64,000 bases of DNA from positions 62,001 through 126,000 of the forward strand of contig NZ_CDCG01000016.1 in assembly GCF_000819845.1 (NCBI RefSeq), in the 5' to 3' direction. The stretch comes from Aeromonas enteropelogenes. Lineage in GTDB: Bacteria > Pseudomonadota > Gammaproteobacteria > Enterobacterales > Aeromonadaceae. A program made the translations under genes and the position numbers. Of this stretch, positions 43,445-52,587 are shown in pieces; positions within the stretch are counted from its first letter, which is position 1, and each line of letters begins with the position of its first letter. A model generated the notes under the pieces. It worked only from the letters and a program-made list of their open reading frames with translations, was not told the origin of the DNA and ran no database searches.

Positions 43445-45373
43445 ATGTTATCACCGGATACCAAAGTCAAGATACAGAATTTTGGACGCTTCCTGTCCAA
43501 TATGGTCATGCCCAACATAGGCGCCTTCATCGCCTGGGGGTTCATTACCGCCCTCTTCATCCCCACCGGCTGGCTGCCGAGCGAAACCTTGGCCAAGCTG
43601 GTCGGCCCCATGATCACCTACCTGCTGCCGCTGCTGATTGGCTACACCGGCGGCAAGCTGATGGGTGGTGAGCGGGGCGGCGTGGTGGGCGCCATCACCA
43701 CCATGGGGGTCATCGTCGGTACCGACATCCCCATGTTCATGGGTGCCATGATGGTTGGCCCCCTCGGCGGCTGGGCCATCAAGCGCTTCGACAAGGCGAT
43801 GGACGGACGCGTCAAGAGCGGTTTCGAGATGCTGGTCAACAACTTCTCCGCCGGTCTCATCGGCATGTTGCTGGCCATCCTCGCCTTCTTCGTGATCGGT
43901 CCCTTCGTCAAGGTGCTCTCCGGCATGCTGGCGGGCGGTGTCGGCTTCCTGGTTGACAACAACCTGCTGCCCCTCACCTCCATCTTCGTCGAACCGGCCA
44001 AGATCCTGTTCCTCAACAACGCCATCAACCACGGCATCTTCTCGCCGCTGGGGATCCAGCAGGCCACCGAGCAGGGTCGTTCCATCTTCTTCCTGATCGA
44101 AGCGAATCCGGGCCCTGGCATGGGCGTGCTGCTGGCCTACATGGTGTTCGGTCGCGGCGCCGCCAAGCAATCTGCCGCCGGCGCCTCCATCATCCACTTC
44201 TTCGGTGGCATCCACGAGATCTACTTCCCGTACGTACTGATGAATCCGCGCCTCATTCTGGCCGTCATCGCCGGTGGCATGACAGGGGTCTTCACCCTGA
44301 CCCTGTTCAACGCGGGTCTGGTCTCCCCGGCGTCTCCGGGCTCCATCTTCGCCGTGCTGCTGATGACACCCAAGGCTTCCCTGGTGGGCGTGCTGCTCTC
44401 CATCGCCGCCGCTACTACCGTCTCCTTCCTGGTCGCCGCCGTCTTTGTCCGTGCCCAGCAGCCGGAAGCCGACGAGGCCGATGCGCTGGATGAAGCCACT
44501 CGCAAGATGAAAGCCATGAAAGGCGGCAAACCGGAAAGCGCCCCCGCCAAGAAGAGCAATGGCGAACTGATGGCGGTACGCAATATCGTGGTTGCCTGCG
44601 ATGCGGGCATGGGCTCCAGCGCCATGGGTGCCGGCATGCTGCGCAAGCGGGTGCAGGCCGCCGGTCTCGACATCAGCGTGACCAACCGCGCCATCGATCA
44701 GCTCGATGATCAGGTGGACTGGGTCATCACCCACAAGGATTTGACCGAGCGGGCCCGCCGCCATGCGCCGAATGCTCATCACATTTCGCTCACCAACTTC
44801 CTCGACAACGCGCTCTATCAGGAGCTGGTACAAAGCCTGACCCAGGCCCGCGCCGCCAACGACGACGTGGCCAACCCCAGGCTGCTGGTGGCTGCCAACG
44901 ATGACAACTATGAGCAGCAGGAGCCGGAAGTCTTCACCCTGAGCCTGCAGGACGTTCATCTGGGCCTCAAGGCCGACAACAAGGAAGAGGCCATCCTGGC
45001 GGCCGGCAAGCTGCTGGCGGAGCGGGGCTATGTGGCACCGGACTACGTCAACGCCATGCTGGAGCGCGAGCAGCTGGTCTCCACCTATCTCGGCGAGTCC
45101 ATCGCCGTGCCCCACGGCACCATCGCCGCCAAGGAGCACGTCAAGCGTACCGGCATCGTCATCTGCCAGTATCCGGCCGGCGTTCCGTTCGGTGAGGCGG
45201 CGGACGAGGTGGCACGCCTGGTGATCGGCATCGCCGCCCGCAACGACGAACACATTCAGGTGATAACCCGCCTGACCAATGCACTGGATGAACCCGGTCT
45301 CATCGACCAGTTGGCCAGCACCACGGATCCCCAGGCTTTCCTGGATCTGCTGGGTGCCGAACAGGCTGCCTAA
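43445..45373 (+). CDS. mtlA: PTS mannitol transporter subunit IICBA
   Basis: Imports and phosphorylates mannitol to mannitol 1-phosphate. The 642-residue protein has a membrane IIC domain (about 1-345), a IIB domain with the phospho-cysteine C385 (CDAGMGSS) and a IIA domain with the phospho-histidine H557 (VPHGT), as in E. coli MtlA. GGGGTG lies 5 nt before the ATG and is inside a long-range leader helix. CRP sites upstream imply catabolite control. mtlD follows after 37 bp. Confidence 0.97.
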   Translation: MLSPDTKVKIQNFGRFLSNMVMPNIGAFIAWGFITALFIPTGWLPSETLAKLVGPMITYLLPLLIGYTGGKLMGGERGGVVGAITTMGVIVGTDIPMFMGAMMVGPLGGWAIKRFDKAMDGRVKSGFEMLVNNFSAGLIGMLLAILAFFVIGPFVKVLSGMLAGGVGFLVDNNLLPLTSIFVEPAKILFLNNAINHGIFSPLGIQQATEQGRSIFFLIEANPGPGMGVLLAYMVFGRGAAKQSAAGASIIHFFGGIHEIYFPYVLMNPRLILAVIAGGMTGVFTLTLFNAGLVSPASPGSIFAVLLMTPKASLVGVLLSIAAATTVSFLVAAVFVRAQQPEADEADALDEATRKMKAMKGGKPESAPAKKSNGELMAVRNIVVACDAGMGSSAMGAGMLRKRVQAAGLDISVTNRAIDQLDDQVDWVITHKDLTERARRHAPNAHHISLTNFLDNALYQELVQSLTQARAANDDVANPRLLVAANDDNYEQQEPEVFTLSLQDVHLGLKADNKEEAILAAGKLLAERGYVAPDYVNAMLEREQLVSTYLGESIAVPHGTIAAKEHVKRTGIVICQYPAGVPFGEAADEVARLVIGIAARNDEHIQVITRLTNALDEPGLIDQLASTTDPQAFLDLLGAEQAA

Positions 45374-45410
45374 TCATCCTTCATCGTCTTTGGTTATAGA
45401 GGTTAACATC

Positions 45411-46559
45411 ATGAAAACTTTACATTTTGGTGCAGGCAATATCGGTCGTGGCTTCATCGGCAAACTGCTGGCGGATGCCAGCCACCAGGTCACCTTCGCC
45501 GACGTCAACGAGACCCTGATCGACCAGCTCAACCACCGTCAGGAGTACAGGGTCCACGTGGTAGGGGCAGACCAGAAGCTGGACGTGGTGCGCAACGTCG
45601 CCGCCGTCAGCTCCGCCGGTCATGAGGTGATCGCCCGTCTCATCACCGCCGATCTGGTGACCACGGCGGTCGGTCCCAACATTCTGGACAAGATTGCCAG
45701 CACCCTGGCCAAGGGGCTACAGGCACGCTTCGATGCCGGTAACCTGACTCCGCTCAACATCATCGCCTGCGAGAACATGGTGCGCGGCACCAGCCACCTC
45801 AAGCAGGAGGTACTCAAGTACCTGCCGGTCGCGTATCATGCCACCCTCGAATCCTGCGTCGGTTTCGTCGACTCGGCGGTGGATCGCATAGTCCCGCCCA
45901 CGGCCGCGGCCAACGACGATCCGCTGGAGGTAACGGTGGAGAGCTTCAGCGAGTGGATCGTCGACCAGACCCAGTTCAAGGGCGAGCTGCCCCAGGTAGC
46001 AGGCATGGAGCCCACCGACAACCTGATGGCCTTCGTCGAGCGCAAGCTGTTCACCCTCAACACCGGCCACATCGTCACCGCCTACCTCGGCAAACTCAGG
46101 GGCTATCGTACCGTGCGCGAGGCGATCGAGGATCCGGTGATCCGCAGCAAGGTGCGCCGCGCCATGGAAGAGAGCGGCGCCGTGCTGGTGAAACGCTACG
46201 GCTTCGACCCGCGTCTGCACGCCGCCTATATCGAAAAGATCCTGGCCCGTTTTGCCAACCCCTATCTGGTGGACGAGATCGACCGGGTTGGCCGTCAGCC
46301 GCTGCGCAAGCTGGCGGCAGGGGACAGGCTGGTGAAGCCACTGCTCGGCACCCTGGAGTACGGCCTGCCCAATGATCACCTGCAGGAAGGGATCGCCGCG
46401 GCGCTGCACTATCGCAACGCCGATGATCCCCAGGCGGTGGAATTGCAGACCCTGCTGGCGGATCTGGGCCCGGCCAGGGCACTGGCCCGGGTGACCGGAC
46501 TGGAGGCCGACAGTGAGATAGTGGGCACCATCGTCGCCCGTTACGAGAGCATGAAGTGA
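45411..46559 (+). CDS. mtlD: Mannitol-1-phosphate 5-dehydrogenase
   Basis: Oxidises mannitol 1-phosphate to fructose 6-phosphate with NAD+. The 382-residue chain starts with the Rossmann motif [16 protein letters not shown] and contains [13 protein letters not shown] and [11 protein letters not shown], all typical of MtlD. GAGG lies 8 nt before the ATG. It is the second gene of mtlA-mtlD-mltR. Confidence 0.96.
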   Translation: MKTLHFGAGNIGRGFIGKLLADASHQVTFADVNETLIDQLNHRQEYRVHVVGADQKLDVVRNVAAVSSAGHEVIARLITADLVTTAVGPNILDKIASTLAKGLQARFDAGNLTPLNIIACENMVRGTSHLKQEVLKYLPVAYHATLESCVGFVDSAVDRIVPPTAAANDDPLEVTVESFSEWIVDQTQFKGELPQVAGMEPTDNLMAFVERKLFTLNTGHIVTAYLGKLRGYRTVREAIEDPVIRSKVRRAMEESGAVLVKRYGFDPRLHAAYIEKILARFANPYLVDEIDRVGRQPLRKLAAGDRLVKPLLGTLEYGLPNDHLQEGIAAALHYRNADDPQAVELQTLLADLGPARALARVTGLEADSEIVGTIVARYESMK

Positions 46560-46628
46560 TCGGAGGGGCGCTCGCTGTGATCACAAGCCATTGAAGGATC
46601 GGCCAATCCGCCCCATATGACAGCAACC

Positions 46629-46651
46629 GGGAGAGAGGCCTTCTCTCTCCC
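46629..46651 (+). repeat. Hairpin between mtlD and mltR
   Basis: GGGAGAGA, loop GGCCTTC, TCTCTCCC, without a U-tract. It may stabilise the mtlAD message or reduce read-through into mltR. Confidence 0.5.
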
Positions 46652-46675
46652 AAGTCAGCAGGACCCAATGAAGTT

Positions 46676-47197
46676 ATGACCACACACCAGGAAGATGAAG
46701 TACTGGAACGACTAAACGAGCAGGATGGCCCCAGAGGCTTCTTTCTCGAAGCCGTCACCATCCTGGAAGAAGCGGTCGACTCCCTGATGCGACAAGCCTT
46801 TCGTCAGGAGGAGTACGCCGTCAAATACGCCATCGAACCCTTGCTCAACCAGAGCGGCCCCCTCGGTCAGTTGGAGGTACGGCTCAAGCTCATCTTCGCC
46901 CTCGGCCTCATCTCCCTCGAACGTTATCAAGATCTTGAAGCCTATCTGAAGTTCCGCGATTTTCTGGTGCGCGACCCCAAGGACTACCGATTCTGCGACA
47001 AACCGGTTCGTGATCTGCTCGAGCGCCTGCACGGCATCAACTCCGGCAGCATGCTCTCCCAGGAGCCCCCCGCAGACGAAGCGGATTGGCCCTTCTACCA
47101 GATGCAACTCAACCGACTCGATCAGATGGTGCGCTCCGCACTGGTGCTGGCGATCGCAGACTGCGTCAACGAGCTCCACAAGGAAAGCCCCATCTAA
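46676..47197 (+). CDS. mtlR: Mannitol operon regulator MltR/MtlR
   Basis: A 173-residue all-helical protein matching the mannitol repressor family (RGFFLEAVTILEEAVDSLM, LGQLEVRLKLIFALGLIS). In E. coli and Vibrio it lowers mtl expression but has no recognisable DNA-binding motif, so its mode of action is debated. It follows mtlD by 116 bp with a hairpin in between, and ends before a probable terminator. Confidence 0.92.
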   Translation: MTTHQEDEVLERLNEQDGPRGFFLEAVTILEEAVDSLMRQAFRQEEYAVKYAIEPLLNQSGPLGQLEVRLKLIFALGLISLERYQDLEAYLKFRDFLVRDPKDYRFCDKPVRDLLERLHGINSGSMLSQEPPADEADWPFYQMQLNRLDQMVRSALVLAIADCVNELHKESPI

Positions 47198-47219
47198 TCA
47201 GGCCCTGCGGCCCGAGCCA

Positions 47220-47247
47220 GGCGACAAGGAGTCGCCCTCCCTTTTTC
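47220..47247 (+). terminator. Probable terminator of mtl operon
   Basis: GGCGAC (47220-47225), loop AAGGA, GTCGCC (47231-47236), then CTCCCTTTTT. Confidence 0.7.
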
Positions 47248-47368
47248 CGGCATGTCCCATTGCCGTTTTCTCCCTGCCATCGTCTCTGTTCCTCACTCTA
47301 CGGGGTGTCAATCCGACCATGAACCCCACTACACTAGCTCCAGGTCCATCTCCTGAATCGAGGTCTTC

Positions 47369-49156
47369 ATGATCGCTCTCTCCCTGGCTGGCATCGCTCT
47401 AGTCTCCGTGCTGGCCCAATGGCTTGCCTGGTCACTGCGGGTGCCTGCCATCCTGTTTTTGCTGCTGACCGGCCTCACGCTGGGGCCGGTCAGCGGCCTG
47501 CTCGACCCGGATGCCCTGCTCGGGGATCTGCTATTCCCGCTGGTATCGCTGTCGGTCGCCATCATCTTGTTCGAGGGGGCGTTGACCCTGCACCTGAAGG
47601 AGCTCAAGGGGATCGGCAAGGTGGTACGCAACCTCTGCTCCACCGGCATGCTGGTGAGCTTCGCCGTCATCGGCAGCGCCGGTTACTTCCTGCTGGGACT
47701 GGACTGGCGGGTCGCCATGGTGCTCGGCGCCGTGCTGGTGGTGACGGGGCCGACCGTGATCGCCCCCATGCTCAACGTGATCCGCCCCACCCGGGAGGTG
47801 GACCGCATCCTGCGTTGGGAGGGGATCGTTATCGACCCCATCGGCGCCCTGTTTGCGGTGCTGGTGTTTGAGGCGGTGCGCCTCGGCAGCCAGGGGGATC
47901 TGGTCAGCCACACCCTGCTAGCCCTGGCCAAGACGGTGGGCATCGGCACCCTGACCGGGGTGGCGGCAGGCTGGTTCACTACCCTGCTCATGCGCAAGGA
48001 CTGGCTGCCGGTCACCTTGCACAAGTTCGGTGTGCTGGCGCTGGTGCTGATCACCTTCACCTTCTCCGACTGGCTCAGCCACGAATCCGGCCTGCTGGCG
48101 GTGACCGTGTTCGGCATCTGGCTCGCCAATCAGGAGGGATTGGATCTGGAGGAGGTGCTGGCATTCAAGGAGGACCTCGCCGTTATCCTCATCTCCAGCC
48201 TGTTCATCCTGCTGGCGGCCCGCCTCGATTTGGCCCAGCTCTGGCAGCTCGGCCCCATGGTGCTGGCGCTGCTGTGCGTGGTGCAATTCATCGCCCGCCC
48301 GCTCTGCATCCTGGTCTCGACCTGGGGGTCGGATCTCTCCTGGCGCGCGCGGGCCCTGCTCGGCTGGATAGCACCGCGCGGCATAGTGGCGGCGGCGGTC
48401 AGCGCCTCCTTTGCTATCAGCCTCCATGAAGCCGGTATCCCGGATGCGGACAAGCTGGTGCCCCTGGTGTTTGCGGTGATCATCTCCACCGTGGTGCTGC
48501 AGAGCCTCACCTCGGCACCGCTGGCAGAGCTGCTCCAGATGCGCCAAAGCGCCCCCAACACCCTGCTCATCATAGGTGCCAACTCGGTGGCGCGGGCCAT
48601 CGGCAAGGCGCTGGCGGATCAGGGGGTGCCGGTTCAGCTCTGCGACCCGGCCTGGGAGTTCTGCCGCCAGGCGCGCATGAGCAACCTGCCCTGCTACTTC
48701 GGCAATCCCCAGTCGGAACATGCCGAGCTGCATCTGCCCCTCACCAGCATCAGCAACGTGCTGGCCCTCTCCCCCAACCGCCACAACAACGCCCTCGGGG
48801 TGCTGCATTTTGCCCACCTCTACGGGGAGGAGAGGGTCTACTCCCTGCGTTCCAGCGAACAGCACGGCAAGGCGAATCGGGAGAGTGCCACCTTCCGCGC
48901 CCGCCAGAACCTGTTCGGGTCCGAGGTCACCTACGCCCGCCTGAGCAGCCTGCTGAGCCGCGGCGGCCAGATCAAGGGGACCCGCCTGAGCGAGGCGTTC
49001 GACTGGGCGCAATATCAGGAGGCCAACCCGGGCGCCATCCCGCTGTTCCTGCTGGATGCCAAGGGTACGCCCCAGATAGTGACGGGGCCGGTCAGCCCGG
49101 ATGCCGGTGAGTTGCTGATCGCCCTGCAACCGCCAAAAGAGGACCCCTTGCCGTGA
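47369..49156 (+). CDS. CPA1-family cation/proton antiporter with C-terminal RCK-like domain
   Basis: A 595-residue protein: about twelve membrane helices (1-390) of the Na+/H+ exchanger fold (ILFEGALTLHL, VVTGPTVIAPML, WEGIVIDPIGALFAVLVFE) and a cytosolic C-terminal TrkA-N-like nucleotide-binding region (LLIIGANSVARAIGKALADQGV). The transport domain resembles NhaP-type exchangers; substrate ions (Na+, K+ or other) are not decided by sequence. GAGG precedes the ATG. Its stop overlaps the start of the DnaJ-related gene (GTGA). Confidence 0.88.
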   Translation: MIALSLAGIALVSVLAQWLAWSLRVPAILFLLLTGLTLGPVSGLLDPDALLGDLLFPLVSLSVAIILFEGALTLHLKELKGIGKVVRNLCSTGMLVSFAVIGSAGYFLLGLDWRVAMVLGAVLVVTGPTVIAPMLNVIRPTREVDRILRWEGIVIDPIGALFAVLVFEAVRLGSQGDLVSHTLLALAKTVGIGTLTGVAAGWFTTLLMRKDWLPVTLHKFGVLALVLITFTFSDWLSHESGLLAVTVFGIWLANQEGLDLEEVLAFKEDLAVILISSLFILLAARLDLAQLWQLGPMVLALLCVVQFIARPLCILVSTWGSDLSWRARALLGWIAPRGIVAAAVSASFAISLHEAGIPDADKLVPLVFAVIISTVVLQSLTSAPLAELLQMRQSAPNTLLIIGANSVARAIGKALADQGVPVQLCDPAWEFCRQARMSNLPCYFGNPQSEHAELHLPLTSISNVLALSPNRHNNALGVLHFAHLYGEERVYSLRSSEQHGKANRESATFRARQNLFGSEVTYARLSSLLSRGGQIKGTRLSEAFDWAQYQEANPGAIPLFLLDAKGTPQIVTGPVSPDAGELLIALQPPKEDPLP

Positions 49157-49731
49157 GCACCGGCACGCCTCCAGGCAACCCGCTGCTCGCTCCCCTGCTG
49201 GCACTGCTGCAACAGGCGAGCGGCAGCTACAAGGTGCACGAGTTGCTGGCCGAACTGCGCCGGCAGGGGGCCATCCCCACCCTGTCCGAGGATGAGCAAC
49301 TGCAGCTGTTTCGGGTCAACTTCCTCATCATGAACGCCCTCTACCAGCTGCAGGAGGAGCTTTATGAGGAGGGATGGTGGCTGGTGATCAGCACCCTGGA
49401 TATCCGGCTGGAGGCTCGTGCTGGCAAGTCGACGGATGAAAAGACAATGGCGCACAACCACTCTCTTCGCGACTACTACTGCGACTGGCAGGTGTTCTGG
49501 CAGACCGACCGGGAGGAGGTAGAGGCACTGCTCAACCGCTTCTGGCAGGGCTTGGATGGCGAGGAGAACCGGCGGGAAGCGCTGGCCCTGTTCGGGCTTG
49601 CGGCCGATGCGACCCGGGAGACCATCCGCCAGCGCTGGCGGGTACTGGCACTGCGCCACCACCCGGATCGGGGCGGGGATGCAGAGGCCTTCATGCGCAT
49701 CCGCTGGGCCTGGGAGTGCCTGCGAGAGTGA
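49153..49731 (+). CDS. DnaJ-related protein with C-terminal J-domain
   Basis: A 192-residue protein with an N-terminal DNAJ_related domain (about 10-110; LLALLQQASGSYKVHELLAEL, FRVNFLIMNALYQLQEEL) and a C-terminal J-domain with the HPD motif (RHHPDRGG). Such proteins are presumed Hsp70 co-chaperones. The start GTG overlaps the antiporter stop by 4 bp, so the two are translationally coupled, an unexpected pairing. It is the second J-domain protein in the window. Confidence 0.88.
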   Translation: MSTGTPPGNPLLAPLLALLQQASGSYKVHELLAELRRQGAIPTLSEDEQLQLFRVNFLIMNALYQLQEELYEEGWWLVISTLDIRLEARAGKSTDEKTMAHNHSLRDYYCDWQVFWQTDREEVEALLNRFWQGLDGEENRREALALFGLAADATRETIRQRWRVLALRHHPDRGGDAEAFMRIRWAWECLRE

Positions 49732-49796
49732 GCCCTTTGCGGCTCTTTGGTGCCGGACATAAACTGAAGAGGGATATTCCTCCACAGGAGCGCATC

Positions 49797-50045
49797 ATGA
49801 CCGTCAGTGAACTTCGCAAGCTCTATCAGCAACAGACCCTGCAAGAGGCCGAGATCCTGCACGACATTGCCATTCCCGGCTGGATCATCGAGTTTCGCGG
49901 CAAGGATGGCTCTCTGTTCGAGCTGACTGACACCCTGGGTTGCCCCATCAGCTTCGGCACGGTCGAACAGGCCCGCGAGCATGTCCACCTGGTGGCGGAC
50001 TGCCCGGTACAGGTAGAACACCTCTACCGCTTCTTCGAGCGCTGA
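49797..50045 (+). CDS. Small conserved hypothetical protein
   Basis: An 82-residue cytoplasmic protein with CAGGAG 6 nt before the ATG. It has a mixed alpha/beta pattern (SELRKLYQQQTLQEAEILHD, then WIIEFRGKDGSLFELTD). I recognise no domain. It lies 65 bp after the DnaJ-related gene and is followed by a strong terminator, so it may end that transcript. Confidence 0.7.
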   Translation: MTVSELRKLYQQQTLQEAEILHDIAIPGWIIEFRGKDGSLFELTDTLGCPISFGTVEQAREHVHLVADCPVQVEHLYRFFER

Positions 50046-50059
50046 GCGCCCCCAACCAG

Positions 50060-50087
50060 AAAAAGGCTCCTTGAAGGAGCCTTTTTT
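50060..50087. terminator. Bidirectional terminator
   Basis: AAAAAGGCTCCTT / AAGGAGCCTTTTT with the hairpin centred at 50072-50073, between the small gene and the convergent MscS-like gene. Confidence 0.9.
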
Positions 50088-50611
50088 CATTCCGGTTGCA
50101 GCGGTTCCGGCTCCTTGCCCTCCAGTCGCCTGACCGGTTTTTGCAGGATCAGGTTGGCGGGATAGGTGACCAGATCGCCGTTGTCATCACGCACCCGCAC
50201 ATAGAAGAGACCTATCTCGGTGATGACGCCGGTGACGGAGTCATCCTTGTCGAGGATGCGGATCCGGTCGCCAATCCGGTAGGGAAAGGCGAAGAAGATG
50301 GTGATGCTGGCGGTGATATTGGAGAGGATCGACCACTGGGCCACCATGGCCACCCCCAGCACGGCGAAGAAGGAGGAGGCCAGCACCACCAGCCGGGAGA
50401 AGTCGAGCCCCCACACCCCGGCCAGGATCAGCAGGGTGGCGCACCCTTGCAGGAAGTGGAACACATGGGCCACGTAGATGACCCGGTTCTCGCTTACCTG
50501 CTTGGTCTGGGCCAGCGCCAGCAGGCTCTTGCGAATGATCCGCCGCAGCAGGGCATGGGCCAGCAACAGCAGCAGGGTGAGGCCGATGGATTGCCACATG
50601 GTCAGGCTCAT
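50087..50611 (-). CDS. Small MscS-like mechanosensitive channel
   Basis: A 174-residue membrane protein: three helices (about 7-22, 45-70, 72-95) and the MscS beta-domain (YRIGDRIRILDKDDSVTGVITEIGL, VTYPANLILQKPV). It is much shorter than MscS, lacking the C-terminal alpha/beta vestibule, but keeps the pore-lining helix region (VAMVAQWSILSNITASITIF). It likely opens on membrane tension during osmotic downshock. It starts 3 bp after the zntB stop, so the two are an operon. Confidence 0.85.
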   Translation of the reverse strand: MSLTMWQSIGLTLLLLLAHALLRRIIRKSLLALAQTKQVSENRVIYVAHVFHFLQGCATLLILAGVWGLDFSRLVVLASSFFAVLGVAMVAQWSILSNITASITIFFAFPYRIGDRIRILDKDDSVTGVITEIGLFYVRVRDDNGDLVTYPANLILQKPVRRLEGKEPEPLQPE

Positions 50612-50614
50612 GGG

Positions 50615-51580
50615 TTACCACCAGCGTTTGTGCTTGAGCCAGACCGCCAACCCGACGGCCAGCGCGGTCAGGGAACCGCAGAAAATCCAGAAGGCGGTCG
50701 GGCTGTCAGCCCCCGGGATCCCCCCCAGGTTGATGCCGAACAGGCCGGTCAGGAAGCTGGCGGGCAAAAACAGCAGCGCCATCACCGACATCTGATAGGC
50801 GCGACGGTTGGTCGCCTCCGCCATCAGGTTGTTGATCTCGTCCGCCAGCACAGCGGTACGCGCCACCCCGGCATCCAGATCGTCAAGCCAGCGCCGCAAC
50901 CGATCGGCGATGTCGAGCAGGCGGCGCCTGTCATCCTCGTCCAGCCAGCTGATCTTCTCGTTGGCAAGGCGCGCCACCAGATCCCGCTGGGGCGAGAGGT
51001 AGCGGCGGATCATGATGAGCTGCTTGCGGATCAGCGCCAGCCGGCCGTTGGCGGGCAGATCCCGGGTCAACACCTGCTCCTCCAGATCGAGGATCTGGTC
51101 GTGCAACTCCTCGACAAACTCCCCAGCCCGATCGGTCAGGGCATCACACACCTCTACCAGCCAGTCGGCCGGGGTGTCGGCGCCGCCCCCCAGCTTCAGC
51201 TGCTCGAAGACATCTTTTTCCGACAGCAGCGGCCGCCGCCGACTGCTGATGATGAGGTCCGGCGTGATGAAGATCCGCAGCGCCACCATCTCTTCGGGCC
51301 TGTGATCCTTGTTGTGATTGATGCCGCGCAGGATCAGCAGCACCGTCTCCCCCATCCGCACCAGCTTGGGGCGGTTGCTCTGGCCGAGCAGGGATTCGCG
51401 CGCCGCATCGCTCAGCAGCGGGGTCTGCAACAGCCAGCGTGCCGCCTCCGGATTGCCGTAATCCAGATGCAACCAGCCGGGTTCCTCCGCCGGCACCTCG
51501 CTGCCTGCCGCAAGCGGGGTCATGCCCCCCTTGCCATCCAGGGTCAGGGCATAAATCACATCACTGGGCACCCGATCCAT
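50615..51580 (-). CDS. zntB: Zinc transporter ZntB (CorA family)
   Basis: A 321-residue CorA-type protein: long cytoplasmic domain and two C-terminal helices, with the GxN motif in FGINLGGIPG at the periplasmic mouth. LVEVCDALTDRAGEFVEELHDQILDLEE matches E. coli ZntB. ZntB moves Zn2+ across the inner membrane (import coupled to protons in recent work). I chose ATG 51580, with GAGGAG 5 nt upstream, over a TTG further up. With znuACB this is a second zinc-transport system in the window. Confidence 0.9.
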   Translation of the reverse strand: MDRVPSDVIYALTLDGKGGMTPLAAGSEVPAEEPGWLHLDYGNPEAARWLLQTPLLSDAARESLLGQSNRPKLVRMGETVLLILRGINHNKDHRPEEMVALRIFITPDLIISSRRRPLLSEKDVFEQLKLGGGADTPADWLVEVCDALTDRAGEFVEELHDQILDLEEQVLTRDLPANGRLALIRKQLIMIRRYLSPQRDLVARLANEKISWLDEDDRRRLLDIADRLRRWLDDLDAGVARTAVLADEINNLMAEATNRRAYQMSVMALLFLPASFLTGLFGINLGGIPGADSPTAFWIFCGSLTALAVGLAVWLKHKRWW

Positions 51581-51698
51581 CTCTTCTCCTCGCTGATTCA
51601 ATCTCTGTGGCCCAGCTTACACCAAAGGCAACCCCGACTCAGCCCGCCCCTGTGATACCATGCCCGCTCGCGTTTTTTTGCCTACAGGAAACCACGCC

Positions 51699-52151
51699 AT
51701 GCCGATCTGGGTTGATGCCGATGCCTGCCCCATTCCCATCAAGGAGATCCTCTACCGCGCCGCTCACCGCGCCCAGGTGGTGACCACCCTGGTAGCCAAT
51801 CAGGGGCTGCGGGTGCCGCCCTCCCCCTTCATCAAGACCCAGCAGGTGGAGAAGGGATTCGACGTGGCGGATCATGTCATCGCCCAGCAAGTCCAACCCG
51901 GCGATCTGGTGATAACGGGGGACATCCCCCTCGCCTCCTGGGTGATCGAAGCCGGCGGCGAGGCGCTCAATCCCCGCGGCGAGATCTACACCCGCGAGAC
52001 CATCAAGGCGCGGCTCGGCATGCGCAACTTCATGGAGGAACTGCGCTCGGCCGGGGTTCAGACCGGCGGCCCGGCCCCCCTCAACGCCGCCGACAAGCAG
52101 CGTTTCGCCAACGCCCTCGACAAGTGGCTGATCCGCGGCAAGCTGGGGTGA
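51699..52151 (+). CDS. yaiI: YaiI/YqxD family protein (UPF0178, DUF188)
   Basis: A 150-residue protein with the family N-terminus [34 protein letters not shown] and NPRGEIYT. The conserved acidic residues give a PIN-like nuclease impression, but no activity is established for this family. The start at MPIWVDAD agrees with family members. It is divergent from zntB. Confidence 0.9.
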   Translation: MPIWVDADACPIPIKEILYRAAHRAQVVTTLVANQGLRVPPSPFIKTQQVEKGFDVADHVIAQQVQPGDLVITGDIPLASWVIEAGGEALNPRGEIYTRETIKARLGMRNFMEELRSAGVQTGGPAPLNAADKQRFANALDKWLIRGKLG

Positions 52152-52202
52152 CCCTGGCGCTCTACCCCGTTGCCTGCAAAAAAGCACGCCGCCCGTTTCG
52201 CG

Positions 52203-52219
52203 CTTAATTCTTTCTTAAG
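52203..52219 (+). promoter_or_regulatory. PmrA/QseB-type response-regulator box
   Basis: CTTAAT-TCTTT-CTTAAG is a perfect direct repeat YTTAAK-N5-YTTAAK, the recognition pattern of PmrA/BasR and related OmpR-family regulators. It lies 53 bp before the PepSY gene. A possible -10 TAGCCT is about 11 bp downstream. Confidence 0.7.
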
Positions 52220-52232
52220 CCTCACGAACTAG

Positions 52233-52263
52233 CCTTGTGGATGTTTGACTGACATCCACAAGG
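52233..52263 (+). repeat. 12-bp-arm inverted repeat covering the PepSY gene ribosome-binding site
   Basis: CCTTGTGGATGT (52233-52244), loop TTGACTG, ACATCCACAAGG (52252-52263). The 3' arm includes four bases of the Shine-Dalgarno AAGGAG (52260-52265). If the transcript starts upstream of the 5' arm, the hairpin would mask translation. Confidence 0.7.
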
Positions 52264-52271
52264 AGCCCGTG

Positions 52272-52541
52272 ATGAAACTCTCCCCCCTGTTGTTGCTGAT
52301 CCCCCTGTTCAGTGCCGCCGCCCTGGCCGAACCCCAATGTACCCAGACCGACAAGGCCAGCTGGCTGAGCGAGGCCGATGCCCAGCAGCAGATCAAGGCG
52401 ATGGGTTACGAGATCAAGAAGTTCAAGGTCACCGACACCAACTGCTACGAGATCTACGGTTGGGACAAGGAGAAGCGCCGTGTCGAGATCTACTTCGACC
52501 CGACCGATCTCAAGAAGGTGAAAGAAGAGATCGACAACTGA
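52272..52541 (+). CDS. Small periplasmic PepSY-domain protein
   Basis: An 89-residue exported protein: signal peptide (MKLSPLLLLIPLFSAAALA) and one PepSY domain (ADAQQQIKAMGYEIKKFKVTDTNCYEIYGWDKEKRRVEIYFDP, beta-alpha-beta) with two Cys. Such proteins are often induced with OmpR-family two-component systems. AGGAG lies 6 nt before the ATG. It precedes the cytochrome b gene by 46 bp, so the two likely form an operon behind the CTTAA-type box. Confidence 0.88.
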   Translation: MKLSPLLLLIPLFSAAALAEPQCTQTDKASWLSEADAQQQIKAMGYEIKKFKVTDTNCYEIYGWDKEKRRVEIYFDPTDLKKVKEEIDN

Positions 52542-52587
52542 CGTCCCGACGGGCCGCACCCCGCGGCCCTCTCTATGGAGCCTTGCC

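Noticed and set aside
43451-45253. 600-codon open frame antisense to mtlA
   Set aside because: Shadow of a GC-rich gene: mtlA in the other strand has full PTS domains and catalytic residues, and the antisense product is low-complexity with no domain.
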